This document shows positions 34,817 to 46,900 of a stretch of DNA of 64,000 nt, piece after piece. How positions within the stretch are numbered: position 1 is the stretch's first letter; every line of letters starts with the position of its first letter. The stretch is from Epithemia pelagica (taxonomy: Eukaryota > Bacillariophyta > Bacillariophyceae > Surirellales > Surirellaceae): positions 3,472,001 to 3,536,000 of the forward strand of contig OX337233.1 of the NCBI GenBank assembly GCA_946965045.2, read 5' to 3'. A program made the position numbers and the translations under genes. Below the pieces are notes generated by a model. It ran no database searches and was not told where the DNA came from. It worked only from the letters and a program-made list of their open reading frames with translations.

Positions 34817-36998
34817 GACTAAACACACTGGTGTTGGTCATGGACTCATCCGCTGCACTGGAAGAGTTACCGTGATCCATGCTCACATCAAGGGATGTGG
34901 CCGGCTGCTTGGAGTCCTGCTCGGTGGCTACACTGCCATCCTGACTCATTTCATTGGGTTTCCGTTTGTTGTGTTGGTTTGTCGCTGTTGTGATGTTGGT
35001 AGCTGTTGGTTGCTGTTGGTTTTGTTGAGGATGATCGTATTGTCCTTGAGGATGACTTGCAGGGCTTGGAGCGTTGTAATGCTGTCCATCATTCTGTGGA
35101 GCAAAGTTTTGTTGCACTGGCATTCCTTGGTTCGAGACGTTGTGGTTATATTGGCCGTGAGGAGGAGGAGTAAAGTTTGGTTGTGGTGGTACTCCATGCA
35201 TTTGTGGCGCTATTGATGAGTACATTGCCTGGTTCGATGGGTGAAAAGATGATGGCGGTTGTCCTTGAGGGTAAGGAAGTGGTCCTTGTGCTGCATAAGG
35301 AGGCATTGGTGGCGGCGGCATCTGTAATTGCTGGAACGACTGCATCATTTGTTGTTGCATTGCAGCCATCAATGTCTGAACCATTTCGTTTTTGTCTCGT
35401 TCTTGTTGAGCCTTCTGGTCTCGAATGTAATTTTGAAACCTAAGATCCAATTCATCGAATCTTGTTTGAAGTTTGTCTTTTTCTTCTTTCATGCGATCGT
35501 AATCTTCTTGACTCACTTGGCTAGAATCCAAGTCAGATGATTTGCCCCTCATTATGACTGTCTGGATAGGTACTGCGTTTGTCCACGCTTGCGTGGTTGG
35601 TCCAGTTGCAATCGGCGGAGAAACGTACTTGTTTTGCTTTCGAGGACCTTCATTGACTTTGCCGTATGCTTTGTCTAATGCAGTAATGTAAGTTGCAAAA
35701 GATCCACCGTGAGAGGACCCTGCCGAGGAATCTTCATCTTCATCCATATCCGCGTAGACATTGCGTTTGAATGCTACTCTTGGCGGCAGATCAAATGGGA
35801 CTGGGTTGAGACCATTAGAATTCTTTTTGGCATTGACAAGTGATTCTATGTTCATACGTAGATATGACTTGATCGAATCGAAATAATCTCTCGTTGTATG
35901 CTCATTGTAACGTCCAATACGGTCGCTATCTTTGTGTTTTGTAACTCGTTGAACGCCTTCCATGCTACTCAGCTTTGATGCAAGACTCCACATGATCGTT
36001 GGGTGTATTCCTGCTATCGGAACAATTTGAATTTCGCTCAGATAATGATTCTGTTCAATCATTGCATTGATGTACTTCTCTTTGTTCGGAGTGTGTCGAA
36101 GTCGATGAAATAGAAATTCCGGATTGTCTTCATAGGTTATGTGAAGTAACTCCAAAAGTTTCTTGGCATCTTGTTGCCGGCACTGGAAGTCGAATGCTTT
36201 TGTAGAAAACGGATCACCTGAGTCGAAGATCATGGGCGAAGAGTAGTTGCAACAAAATTTTGGTATTTTCTTCTCCGGTGTTCTTGTCTTGCGAGCGATT
36301 TCTTTCTGAACCATTTCTTGCATTTCATCCGGAAGGATGTTACTTGGGTCATACCCAACGAAAAATCCTAGATTTGAAATTCTGATTTCATCCTCTTTCC
36401 ACATGTGTCTGGTCATCTTGGCGTGGGAGGACTTGAGTTTTTCATCGACAGAAAAATGACGACGAATCTCGCTGAGTGCGATTCGGGAGAGAATGCGATG
36501 TACCACCATATAAATTGGAGTTCTGCTCTTGTTCCTGTTGCCCTTGGAGTAGTGAAGGTCGTAATGGCGAAGATATGCCGTATATGACTGAAGCGATTCG
36601 ATCTTTTTTCGGCCAAGTCTCGTACCTCTGTTGTCGTAGATTTTCACTTCAGGGTATACTTTAGCGATTGTTTGTAAGATCGCATAATGGTAACGGGCAA
36701 CTTCAGTGCTTTGTTTGTCATCTTTGGGACGAAACATAAATTTGATGGTATACTCCTTTTCTTCTCCTTCATACTAAATGGGTTGGTTCGTAGTCGTTGC
36801 GGTAGCGGCACTTGCATCGTCGGTGTTGTTTTCGTTGGGGGCATTATCGTTGCTACTGCTGTTTGTGTTGTTGTTGTTTGGTTCCTTCGATACCTCTTGA
36901 GTTCCAGGTTTTTGAGTACCAGTTTGTGGATCTGAATTATCCTTCATCGTTGAATCATTGCCAGAAACGGCATGAGCTCCATTGGATCGTTCCGCCAT
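34800..36998 (-). pseudogene. LINE ORF1 (Gag-like, coiled coil), one TAG
   Basis: The likely ATG is at 36998 (MAERSNGAHAV). An Asn/Thr-rich leader follows, then one TAG at 36776-36774. The same phase continues through YTIKFMFRPKDDKQ to TAA at 34802-34800. The part after the stop could restart at ATG 36737 (645 residues). It has a basic N-terminal domain, a long charged coiled coil (DRMKEEKDKLQTRFDELDLR region, about 35510-35340) and a Pro/Gln-rich tail, as expected for an RNA-binding ORF1 that multimerises. I recognise no RRM or CCHC knuckle. The strong similarity of the region just before and after ATG 36737 to one continuous domain suggests the TAG is a mutation. Confidence 0.7.
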
Positions 36999-37287
36999 GG
37001 TCAGCCAGAAACTTAGGACCGCCGCTACACTTTCTGGTGTAGGGCTTAGTACAAAATCTACAGAGACACCAGAAACTTTCCTTAAACCCAGTACTGACGT
37101 TACTTTCAATTTCGCCTTCTACGAAATTGTTGACCCGCACACCAGACAAAAAGCGGGTGGTTGTTTGAATGGGTGAAGGGGGGGGTGTATTGGGGGGCCT
37201 TCCTCCGTCGCCCCGCTTTGCGACCCAGGCGCGTCGGGCGCGTCCGGTCGGAGTCGGGCATGCGATACGATGGTTCGTCCACCCACG

Positions 37288-37320
37288 CGCGCCGGGGGAC
37301 CCTCCTCAAACGTGCTCGAC
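37288..37320. repeat. GC-rich junction repeat, copy 4
   Basis: Identical over 33 bp to 17452-17484. It lies between the 5' end of the LINE and the kelch gene at 37423, with related GCGTCGGGCGCG sequence just upstream (37230). Confidence 0.8.
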
Positions 37321-37422
37321 ACTACAATATTGTATACACGGGAGAGTATTTTTCTGCGAAAAGGAGCCCAACGACTTCCCACCAAAGAACCAAACACCAA
37401 CGCGAAAGGAAGTAACAAAACC

Positions 37423-38792
37423 ATGAACAACTTTCAACAACAAGCGCTGATGTCCGGACTGACGTTTTGTACGAACCAAAGCAGCACGCAAGGAGAAGAA
37501 GAAGAACCAAACTGGCAGGCAGCTCCATGGCCTGAGATGCCATTCGAGTTGGACGAAGGACATGCATCGGTCGTAATCGATCACCCCGACAAGAATCAAG
37601 GACTGATCTTGGTCGTATTGGGAGGCTATTCTTATCAAAATCCTTCTGCTCAGTTCAGGGATAATAGATTTATTTCCAACAATGCGGTTTTGCTGTTGAA
37701 TGTGGAACATGATCCTACTACTATGGCCTGGCGAGAAGCTCCACAGATGAACAAAGACCGACGTTACTTTGCCGCCGTGGTATGCCATGGCGCTCTGTAC
37801 TCCATTGGTGGACATTATTCCGAACATATCGATTCTGTTACTGATACGATTGAAAGGATTGACATTGGAGACTTACTTTCTTCATCCTGTTCGAACAATG
37901 AAACGAAGAAATGGACGACTTTGGAGTGTCGCTTGTCCAGCCCAAAAGAAGGGTGCGCCGCGGCCGTTGTACACGACAGATTCATTGTTGTGGCGGGTGG
38001 AGAAAAATCGATTCTGTTACTGATACGATTGAAAGGATTGACATTGGAGACTTACTTTCTTCATCCTGTTCGAACAATGAAACGAAGAAATGGACGACTT
38101 TGGAGTGTCGCTTGTCCAGCCCAAAAGAAGGGTGCGCCGCGGCCGTTGTACACGACAGATTCATTGTTGTGGCGGGTGGAGAAAATGAAAACATTCTCTC
38201 ATTCTCATCAGTTGATATTCTGGACGCATGGTCATGGGAAAGTCCATGCGCTTTGATGGCCGGGCCGCCATTAAAGGTGGCTCGAGAAAACTTTGGAATG
38301 GCGGTGGTGGGCCAACGTGTGTATGCAGTAGGCGGGCTGGGTAAAGAGCTCGAGTACCTCGACTCTGTGGAATATCTGGAATTTGAGGACTGGCGGAAAG
38401 CGGGGTCTCGAAATCCATCATCAGAACTCCCATTTACCAAGTCCTGGAAGATTGACGAGGATCTTGTTCTTGACAATGGCCGATTTAGCCATAGTGTGGT
38501 CCGAGTGGGATCTTGTCTCATTGTGGTTGGAGGAGATGGCCCGGATGCCGACTCCAGGTATTCTGTGGAGGTTTTGGATACGAAACGGAACCTGGTATGG
38601 GAGCTCCCAGAGCGGGGAATTGGACTGCTCAACCAGAGCGTGGTTGCCATTTCGAAAGGCATTGCAATAATTTCATGCTGGGGATCGGGAAATGCGGTTG
38701 AAACACTTTCTCTTGTGGACAAGAACACGGCATGTTTTGCTCGTTTGATGTCTCTCGGCAAGGCCCCTACTCGGCCAAAACAATATGAATAG
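37423..38792 (+). pseudogene. Kelch-repeat protein with 179-bp tandem duplication
   Basis: Starts at ATG 37423 (MNNFQQQALMSGLTF, the family N terminus) and ends in the family tail ACFARLMSLGKAPTRPKQYE. The blades resemble those of the intact kelch gene at 14522 (VLGGYS, YSIGGHYS, FIVVAGGE, YAVGGLG, LIVVGGD). A 179-bp segment (37829-38007, then 38008-38186) is perfectly duplicated in tandem. As 179 is not a multiple of three, the frame shifts: the first part reads to 38256 off-frame, and the proper second part resumes in another frame. Without the extra unit the gene would be fully open. It is probably a very recent pseudogene or an assembly artefact. Confidence 0.85.
37829..38186. repeat. Perfect 179-bp tandem duplication
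   Basis: The unit starts TCGATTCTGTTACTGATACG and ends GTGGCGGGTGGAGAAAA. The two copies look identical base for base, inside the kelch gene. Confidence 0.9.
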
Positions 38793-38812
38793 TGTATGTG
38801 TGGAAGTTTCAT

Positions 38813-39588
38813 TACGTTTGGGTGTCAGAGTCATGATTGTACGGACTTTTGAGCTTGAGAGAAGTAGTAGTTTCCATGCCTGTGTTGCTTTATTGGGTGA
38901 TTTGGTCGCGGAAGAAATGGATGGTCGATGGATGGGACAACAACGATTGCCTTTCCTCTAGAAAACGAGCACTCGGAATCACTTTTTTTCGCAAACCAAA
39001 CGGGACCCGAGAGAAGCAGCAACAACAATAGCAAGATGCTCGTGACAACTCGCCAAACAAGACGGTCAAACTCAATGTGTGCTGCCTTGGGCATTCCGGT
39101 GGATACTGGTCGGTAGATGCATGGTGGAGCGGCCGTCCAACCCACGAGTTGGTGCTTGCGCTTGGGCATGAACGTTCCCATGTCCCGCATTCGCGCAACA
39201 CGAGGGAACGATTCCGTACCCTGCGCCAAAAGAAGGACGAGGAGAAGGATCGTAAAGAGCACCACCGCCTTGAGGATCCCGACAACGGCATTTGCTCCAA
39301 GAGAAAGAACAGTCGTGGCATTACATGTCTCGTCGTTTCGCATGGAAACCATGACGACGACGGCGACAACGACAACAAGAGTACTTCTGTAAACCCAACC
39401 TCAGGGGGAACGGGTGATGGTGAGATGGCCCACCCCCTACGACGATTATTTGTATTACGAAACGAGGGTTCGCCGTCCATGAATCAAGGTTTTGAGTCCG
39501 ACAAGCCTTTGTCATTCACGACAAAATCTACTCGAGAGGGAAACAAATGATGCCCCCTGCTCGTTCCCCATGAATCAACAGACTGACG
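38813..39588 (+). pseudogene. Shuffled SGNH gene fragments
   Basis: Short blocks resemble the SGNH gene at 15901-16932: TTCCCATGTCCCGCATTCG near 39175 (the FPMSRIR block) and ACGATTATTTGTATTACG near 39440 (the DYFLYQDD block before the acidic tail), with frame breaks between. No open gene remains. Confidence 0.45.
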
Positions 39589-39589
39589 A

Positions 39590-40483
39590 TGCCTAAAGGA
39601 ACAATATCTGTAGAGGCCTTTCCGTTGACAGGAACTCTGTTGCTTCGAATGGCGACTCCGTTTGAATCGCGCTGTACCAAACCCAAACGATCCGAACAAC
39701 CACAACCACAAGACAACAATGCAGCCCCACCAACTCAATGGCGCCGCCTTTGGCATTGTCGGCGATACAGCTCCCAATGTGTTGTGGCGATTGTTGCTCG
39801 AAGGAGAAGCACCACAACACTCGTGGGAGAACATGTCGTCGTCGCGTCACGTCGCGCACGAAAACGACGCCGTCGTCGTCGTCGCAGTGACGACAGTAAT
39901 AGTGAGGACGAAGACCGTCCCGCACAACCCCTGTCGGAAGCTGCGGCGGCCAATGCCGAAGATGAACGATACGAACGACGACAAAAGCGGGTGATTTGGA
40001 CGACGACCCCCACCACCCCCACAAAAAGTGGTGGATCCACGCTTGGAAGAAACTCATCACGTGCGCAAACACGTGGCCGATGTCAAGTTGCCCTTGTGGA
40101 CATCCGTCTTGGTGGTCAATCGTCAATTGAAAAAATTTGCCGAAAAGAATCGTGACAAGGTTTCGTTTTTTGATGCCACGTCCATGTTTACGCAAGTCGA
40201 TGCGGCCGGTCGGACCATTCTGCAAACGGATTTGATTTCCATTACAGGTCATCCCACCAAACGAGGCTTTGACGTGTGGGAAGAACACGTGGCACAATTC
40301 GCTCTGGACACACTGGTGCAACTCAAAAAGACAACGCCCGAACTCTTTCCCAACAACAACAACAACAACAACAAGAATACAAATAATACAGGAGGAGACG
40401 GAGGAGGAGAGGGTGGTAAAAAGTCCCAGGATAATGATTTGGAACGACCTCGTGTGTGTATCGGTTCTCTATATACTATATAG
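39590..40483 (+). pseudogene. Second SGNH/GDSL-like copy, frameshifted
   Basis: The Arg-rich then acidic insert (RRARKRRRRRRRSDDSNSE, 39860-39930) and the AEDERYERRQKR stretch match the copy at 15901. A 1-nt shift near 39990 moves the rest, HVRKHVADVKLPLWTSVLVV to GHPTKRGFDVWEEHVA, to the frame at 40028-40483. This copy ends early in KSQDNDLERP because the acidic C-terminal tail is missing. It lacks the GDS nucleophile block. The block V His is kept. It follows a kelch gene on the same strand, whereas the first copy is divergent from its kelch neighbour. Confidence 0.7.
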
Positions 40484-41414
40484 TAGAGAGATCAATGCGT
40501 TTTGTAGACAGAGACTCTTAGAACACCAGGGGAATCGCTTGGTACGAAATGAGATCTAGTAGAAATGGCACTTCAAGTGGAACACGATGATTCCTTTCCC
40601 GGAGACAAAGTCCGAGGATACAGAAGGGTGAGAGAGGACCAAGTTGTCACCCTACAATACCTGTCCCAATGTCCTCCTCCTATACCCATCCGAGAGGGAG
40701 AGAGAATGAATGGGCGGAGGAGATATTCTCTACCTACCTAGGTAGAGTAGAAGAGAGAGATGTCTTTACTCTGTTCCTTGCCTCTGTAACATGAATACTA
40801 TATACTTCCTTGCTGTGGATGCATTCTCTCAAACCCTGTGGTGGATGTGTGAACCTAGAATTTGGTGCGATCTGAGCTATCATAGAGTCCATAGCATTTC
40901 GAAAGTATTAGGTAGTAGGAGTATCTTTTTTTGTATCCATTCCTCCATAAAAAAAGACAAGATCCACATCAGCACGCTTATCCCAGGATTGTGGGACGAC
41001 ATATGATACCCTGGCCTTCTTGGACCCTCGGTTTTTTGTGAGTCTTTCTTCTCTTGCTATCGCTAACCTGCTCCAGTCTTCCGAACCCGTTTCTCCGCTA
41101 TCCAATCGTTCCGGTGGAGTGTCAATCCACAATATCTGACCCAGGGAGGAAACGGCCCAAAACCAAAAGGGCGTTCCTCCACTCGCCAACCCAATACGAC
41201 ACGTGCCTTGTCCTACTTGCAAGCGAGAAATCTTTCGCTCCTCCACTCCATTTTGCAAGTTGCAAAGCGAAACACTTTCTACGTAACAATTATCCTTGGC
41301 GAAACCAATCTCCATCCCATCTCTAACTTTCTCGCCATTCATCGCCGCATCTCCTCCCATCTCGTCCACCATCCTTCTTTTTCTGCTCATATTTGACGTC
41401 CCATACCTTCCTTC
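40484..41414. other. Duplication tail and spacer, no gene seen
   Basis: 40484-40915 repeats the tail of the block at 16955-17440. The rest holds only short frames with no family features; a 160-codon minus-strand frame at 40908-41390 has no support beyond its length. Confidence 0.55.
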
Positions 41415-43541
41415 TCACGCACTCTTCTTTCCTCCGCTCTTGTTGGTGGCCGCCACAGCTGAATTCACAGACCGCTGCAGCTTGTCCATGCGTTCCTCTA
41501 GTCCAGTCTTGAGAGCCGTGAACTTCGACCTGGGCGTGGCAAACCGAATCAGATGTTCATGCAGAATGAGCGCTATCTTCGGATGCCCGCTGAAATCTGC
41601 CTGCCTATATTCCTTCATAACTTTGTGGGCGCGCAAGGTGCCCCAAAGCATCCCGGCAAGAGTGTTCGTTGCCCGTCCTGGCGCCCTTGCTTCTCGCAGA
41701 CTCCGAAAGACTGCTCGGACACAGTGTGAGATGAGAATCCACACTTCCTGACAGCTCGCTTCACTTTCTGCTTGGACCTGCTGATGGTAGCAAACGATCC
41801 AATGGCACAAGTCATCCCAAAATGTTTTGCTCTGTAGTAGCAACTCATGGGCGACGCTGGCCGGCTCCGTTCCAAAAGCAAACAGGTCTCCAATCGCTTG
41901 CTCCAGAGTCCTACGTCCATCCTTGACGTGATCCAGAATCCGCTGATGAATTCCCTCGCGACCCGACGGCGGATGGAAATCTTCGAATTTTGGCACTCCA
42001 CCCAATGCCCTCGAATTGGTGGTCAAAGACTGGTCCAAGCCTTTGCCAAGCAACGGGGGTACCTCCAAGTTAAACGAGGCGATGTAAGCGGTGTGATAAG
42101 GTGTCTTGTCACGGACCTTGGCTGTCGTTGCCCGCAGATTCGCCGCGCGTTCTTCGTCTAGACTCACGTCCGATGTGGCCAGCGACAACAACGATACCGC
42201 ATCCACAAACACATGGGGGTTGGTTTCTACTGCATGGCGCGCCATCCAAGATACACAGAACCCGCGAGACGGAAACACTATCGACCCAACAACAATGGCA
42301 TCAGATTCAGCCTGTTCTTGCAGGTCCTTCATACCCGACTTGAGAGTGTTCATTTCCTCTTTCAACCTTTGAAACTCTCCCTGTATCCACTGCATTTGGT
42401 CGGCACTTTGCCCATTAACCTGTGTTCCTCCGTACGATTGAGTGAACCATCCACCAGTTGAAGCAGAACTAATGGGCCATCCAAACGAAACCCCCGGGAC
42501 TCTTGTATTGCCCGACACAGACTGCGCTGGCTGACTTGCATTGCCTTGTTGTTCCACTCTCTCGATCCTCGAAGTGAGCTCGGAAAACAGTTCCGCCCAC
42601 TTCCCTCCTGGATCACTTTTGTTCGACGTGGATCGTGCAAGCAATTGCAAGGTTGGATTTACAAATTGCTTCCGAAAATCGCTGTGATCAGCAAAGAATT
42701 CATCCAATCGCTCTTGCACCAACGTCTTGGATGAAGCCACCGCCTGTTCAATTTTTCAATCCAGCTGCTCCAATTTGCCCAAGAAACCAGAATCCAATGG
42801 AGCTTCCAGACGCTTGGCCACCAAGCCTTGTAAGGCACGCACAGTCGTCATGCAATGAGTCAATGCTTCGAATGCAGACTGAGTGCCAAACTCCTCGGAT
42901 CTTGCTCCCAACAAGGCATGGATCAGTGAAAGCTTCACATGCAGCTTTTCGATTTCCACATCCACCGTTGCTTCCAGAACGTCTCGCTCCTGTCCTTCCT
43001 TTTCATGCTCCTCACGCAAAGTATTCACATTGGTAACTAAGTTAGACCACGCGCCACTTTGCAGCACCTTGACACTAAGTGTAGGCTGTTCAGTCCCAAT
43101 GTCTTCTGGTACAGCCTTCCAAGGAACCACCCTCCTCTTCTGTGGAGTAGCAACTGAGGGTACCTTGACTCCCATATCTTCCTCATCTTCACTTGTAACC
43201 GTTTCAACTAAAACTTGAGAACCTCGTTTCTTGCGTTTGGGATTGGGAGTCATGGCTTCGAACTTCACTTCAGACTTTGTGTTTTCCATGACTTTAGTTG
43301 CCGTAGATAGATCCACACCCTCACCCGACTCGGAGGCTGCATGCTTGAGGGATGCAAAGGTGGCTTGCCAACTCTCAATTGAGCGCGGGCTTAGCTCCAT
43401 TTCATTCCAATCCAGAGTGCGAATACAGTTGCCTTGAAGAACCGGTTGACAAAAGAGAACATCCGAAGCCTCAGAACTCGAAGAGTCACTAGCACCCCGA
43501 ATAAATATGCCCGAGGTGTCGTCATGATATAGAACATTCAT
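41415..43541 (-). pseudogene. Unknown coiled-coil protein, one in-frame TGA
   Basis: From ATG 43541 the frame is open for 261 codons to TGA at 42758-42756, then continues in the same phase for about 446 codons to 41415, some 708 codons in all. I recognise no domain. The first part is Ser/Glu-rich with a nuclear-signal-like PNPKRKKRG and a helical stretch. The second has a coiled-coil segment (QWIQGEFQRLKEEMNTLKSG) and a helix-rich C terminus ending in a Lys-rich tail. The break could be a nonsense change (CGA or TGG to TGA). It could also be an in-phase 78-bp intron with a weak GTGGCC donor and TTGAACAG acceptor. An intact Ty3/gypsy element lies 66 bp upstream of the start, probably inside its promoter. 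Confidence 0.5.
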
Positions 43542-43607
43542 TTCGCGCTATCTACATAAGCATTTTCGCGCCTTCTTTCTCCCCTGTTCCCCCAAGAAGC
43601 CAATGGC

Positions 43608-43820
43608 TGCGGTACCCGGACTCTGTCCCGCCACGACTCCACGTAAACATGACTCGATAGGTCCCTAGTTGAATCTGTGACATCTTTGACACTGACGTTC
43701 TCAGAATTCAGTCCGTCCTTGTCCCGTGTGCAGATGGCTTCTCTGGCCATCGCTCACTTTCCTAGCCTAATTCCTAAAGATCATAATTTTTACGTCCTAC
43801 CATTATGTATGGGTATGGCA
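43608..43820 (+). repeat. 5' LTR of the intact gypsy element
   Basis: 213 bp, TGCGGTACCC to GGGTATGGCA, preceded by ATGGC. Confidence 0.95.
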
Positions 43821-43957
43821 CTCTGATCAGATTCCTCAACGCCCTTGTTTTTCCTTCTTCACCATAACACGCCTCCGGCGGCCGACGTTTGTGCAATTCC
43901 TTTTGCCCGTCCTTTGATTCCTTTCCTTTCCTTTTCTCACCATTGCATCTCTCCATC

Positions 43958-46900
43958 ATGGCAGACAACACAAATGGGTTCATTACCCTTGTCGATGCAC
44001 TCCGCTTCCAACGTCGCGTTGATGAGGCTCTGTCCTCCGATTCCTTCTCTTTGCTCAAGCTCAAAGATGACGACGACAAGTATTACGCTAACCTCCTCCC
44101 ATTTCGGGAGTCGACGGATGAAGATCCTCGCGATCTCTTTCTTTGGGTCCTCCACTTCGTGGACAAGATCCGCATCTCCGGTCATCCGGACCCCTTCGCC
44201 GCTTGTTGCGAGTATTTTCCTCGCTCGGTCACCAGCGCTATCGCTGATCCTTTTCTCGAAGCCTACAACGGTTTGCCTCCAGGCACCAATCTCGATAAAG
44301 CCTGTTTCCAAGGTTTGATTGCTGCGGTCTTCGCCCCTCTTGTCCTTGTCAGTGAAGTTAGTGCTTTCCGCACCTTCCTTCTTTCCGGGCCTCGAAAGCC
44401 CTCGGACATGACTGTGGATTCGCATTTGCAGTCTCTACGCAAGTTCTCTAATGGTCTCAAGTACCTCAGCTCTGACGCTGCAATCGTCCCCCTCACGGAA
44501 GACGAAATCAAACAAGCCTTTTACCAAGGCTCGCCGACTACATGGCGCACGGAATTTCAACAAGCCAATCCCTTGGTGCCGGACATTGTCAATCACTTTG
44601 ACACGGATGCTCTCTTGCAAGCCATGCGCGGATACCAGCGCGCCTCCAAGCAAAAGGCCCTCCTACGTGAGCAACAGCAAAATCGTTCGCAGTCTCGTCA
44701 AGACCCCTCTCGTCCTCGCGACTCCAACAACAGCGGCAATCGCGATCGTCGCGTGCGCTCTCGCCACTCTCGCGGTGGACTCCGCGGTGGCAATCGTGAC
44801 TCCTCACGTGGCGGAAATCGCCTTGGCAACTCCGACCGTAATGCCTCCTCCGGAGACAATCGTGGCGCCTCCGATGGCAACTCCGATCCCTGTCCGTATC
44901 GGACCACGATGGAATCTCATCGCAACCATTCTTGGGCTGATTGCATTTATAATCCTACGGGTCGCAATTTCAATCAAAGCCTTTTTGACGTCATGGTTCA
45001 ACGTTCTAACCGTTCTACCAGTGGCGGCAACGCCGGAACCAATCCTCCTCAAAGTGGTGGTTCCTCCAATGGCAATAACAACCCGCGTGGTGGCTCTTCC
45101 GTTCCTCTGCGTGCCACTTGGGGCTCTCGTCCTTCTGCCCCAGGTCGTGGCAGTGATCAACACGCCTCTGACACTGCTGGTGCCGGTAATGGATGGAATG
45201 CCGTTCCTGCCAATCCTCCTGCCGTAGCTCCTCCTCCAGGATGCGTTCCTACCATTCCTGTCGATGCCGAGGGAATCCAGCAGTGGAGCGATCTTCGCAA
45301 TCCTGAAAAGACGGTCCCCGGTACGTCTCACCTTTCATCTTCCTTTTCCTCGTCTCCTGACGATCCGACTCATCACCTGGGCATTTTGTTCTCGCAGCAA
45401 TGTCAGATCCAAACTGGCCCGCCAACGGCTATGCCGGCAGCGCAATCCATCCCGATGCACCCATCAACGAGGTCATCGACCAGCTCAATAAAATCTATGG
45501 GCGCGGAATGGACATTTCCCACATCTACGACCTGTCCACTGAAGGAGGTCTCGCTGCTTACGCCCGCGTCTCTATGTCGTGATGACGCTTTTATAAGCGA
45601 GGTGATTGATCCCAATAACGGTTACTTGGATAACCTAGAGTCTTATGATGAGTTCTACTCCCAATTTCCTTCATCTAGTGATGTTCCTCCGTTCGATTCG
45701 CCTTCTCGGCCTGAATGCGTTCCACTCACCATCGTCATGGCTCGCCATATTGGCGGTGTTGAAAATACGCTTCCCTTGCGTGCCCTGCTCGACTCAGGCG
45801 CTGACAAGACGATTCTTCATTCACGTTGCCTTCAACCAGGCATGATACCGCGGTCTACCGACCGTTCCGTGAACACGACCATGGGAACTCGTTCCGGTGT
45901 GTCCGAAATTCTCCTGGAAGACATTGTTCTCCCAGAGTTCTCACGAACCAAACACGTAACCTATCCCTTATGGGTCGACATCTATGATGCTCCCAACAGT
46001 CGCTATGATATCATCATCGGTCGCGATTTGCTTCGCCGTCTGGGCGTCCTTCTTGATTTCGATCGTGGGATCACCTCGTGGGACTCCATTGAAGTCGCAA
46101 TGCGCGACCGCGATTCATTCGCGACTGAACATGAGTTCGTCTCGCATTTCATCGATCTCTTCGCAGATGATGACGTCCTCGGTGACGATTACCTGCTCGA
46201 TTCAAATTACAAACAGGCAGATCTCGATGAGCTTCTTGCTCAACAGACTCATCTGACGCCCTCACAACAACAAGATCTTCTTGGTGTGTGGCTGAAATGC
46301 GGGCGCATCTTTGACGGCGTCCTGCGTGCCTATCCGGACAAAGAGTTGCATCTCGATCTCATGCCCGATGCCAAACCGGCTCATCATCGTCATTATGCGG
46401 TCCCTCGCAATATCCATGACACCTTTAAAAAGGAATTGTTTCGGTTTGTCGATATCGGCATTCTCGAACGAGTTGGTTCCACTGAGTGGGCCGCTCCTCA
46501 TTTCGCCATTCCTAAAAAGGATGGACGAATCCGAATGATCTCGGACTTTCGTTCGCTTAATGCGCAAATGTATCGCCGCGTCTATCCCTTTCCAAGGATC
46601 GAAGATATCCTTCGACGACGCAAAGGCTACAAGTATTTCACAAAACTTGACATCTCTATGTGTTTTCACACTTTCAAACTCGACGAGTTTTCCAGCAATC
46701 TTTGCGTTATCACTACGCCTTTTGGCAAATTTCGCTATCGTCGTCTCCCTATGGGAGTTAAACAATCCCCAGACTTCTGTCAGGAGCTCATGGAAGAAGT
46801 CCTCGCTGACTTTCGCGATCACGTCGAGGTCTACATCGACGATATCGGCGTCTTTTCCGACAGTTGGGAAGAACATGTCGAGATTCTCAACAAAGTCCTT

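Larger units (their letters stand above)
29000..37150 (-). mobile_element. Nearly complete LINE (non-LTR retrotransposon)
   Basis: About 8.1 kb on the minus strand: a 5' leader, ORF1 (36998-34800), ORF2 (34816-29023) with endonuclease, RT, RNase H and a C-terminal zinc knuckle, and a short 3' end without an obvious poly(A). End positions are approximate because no target duplication was found. GC-rich junction repeats flank it on both sides (28945-28977 and 37288-37320). It is broken by only three lesions (TAG in ORF1, TAA and a frameshift in ORF2), so it is fairly young. Confidence 0.85.

Noticed and set aside
40908-41390. 160-codon minus-strand frame as a gene
   Set aside because: No domain, and it overlaps the duplicated non-coding tail at 40908-40915; likely chance.
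10967-43541. Stop-codon reassignment to explain the single in-frame stops
   Set aside because: TAA, TAG and TGA all also serve as ends of clearly real genes here, and lesions fall in mobile or duplicated genes.
43820-43845. Canonical tRNA primer-binding site after the gypsy 5' LTR
   Set aside because: No TGG follows the LTR directly; the only TGG overlaps the LTR end and I could not match it to a tRNA.
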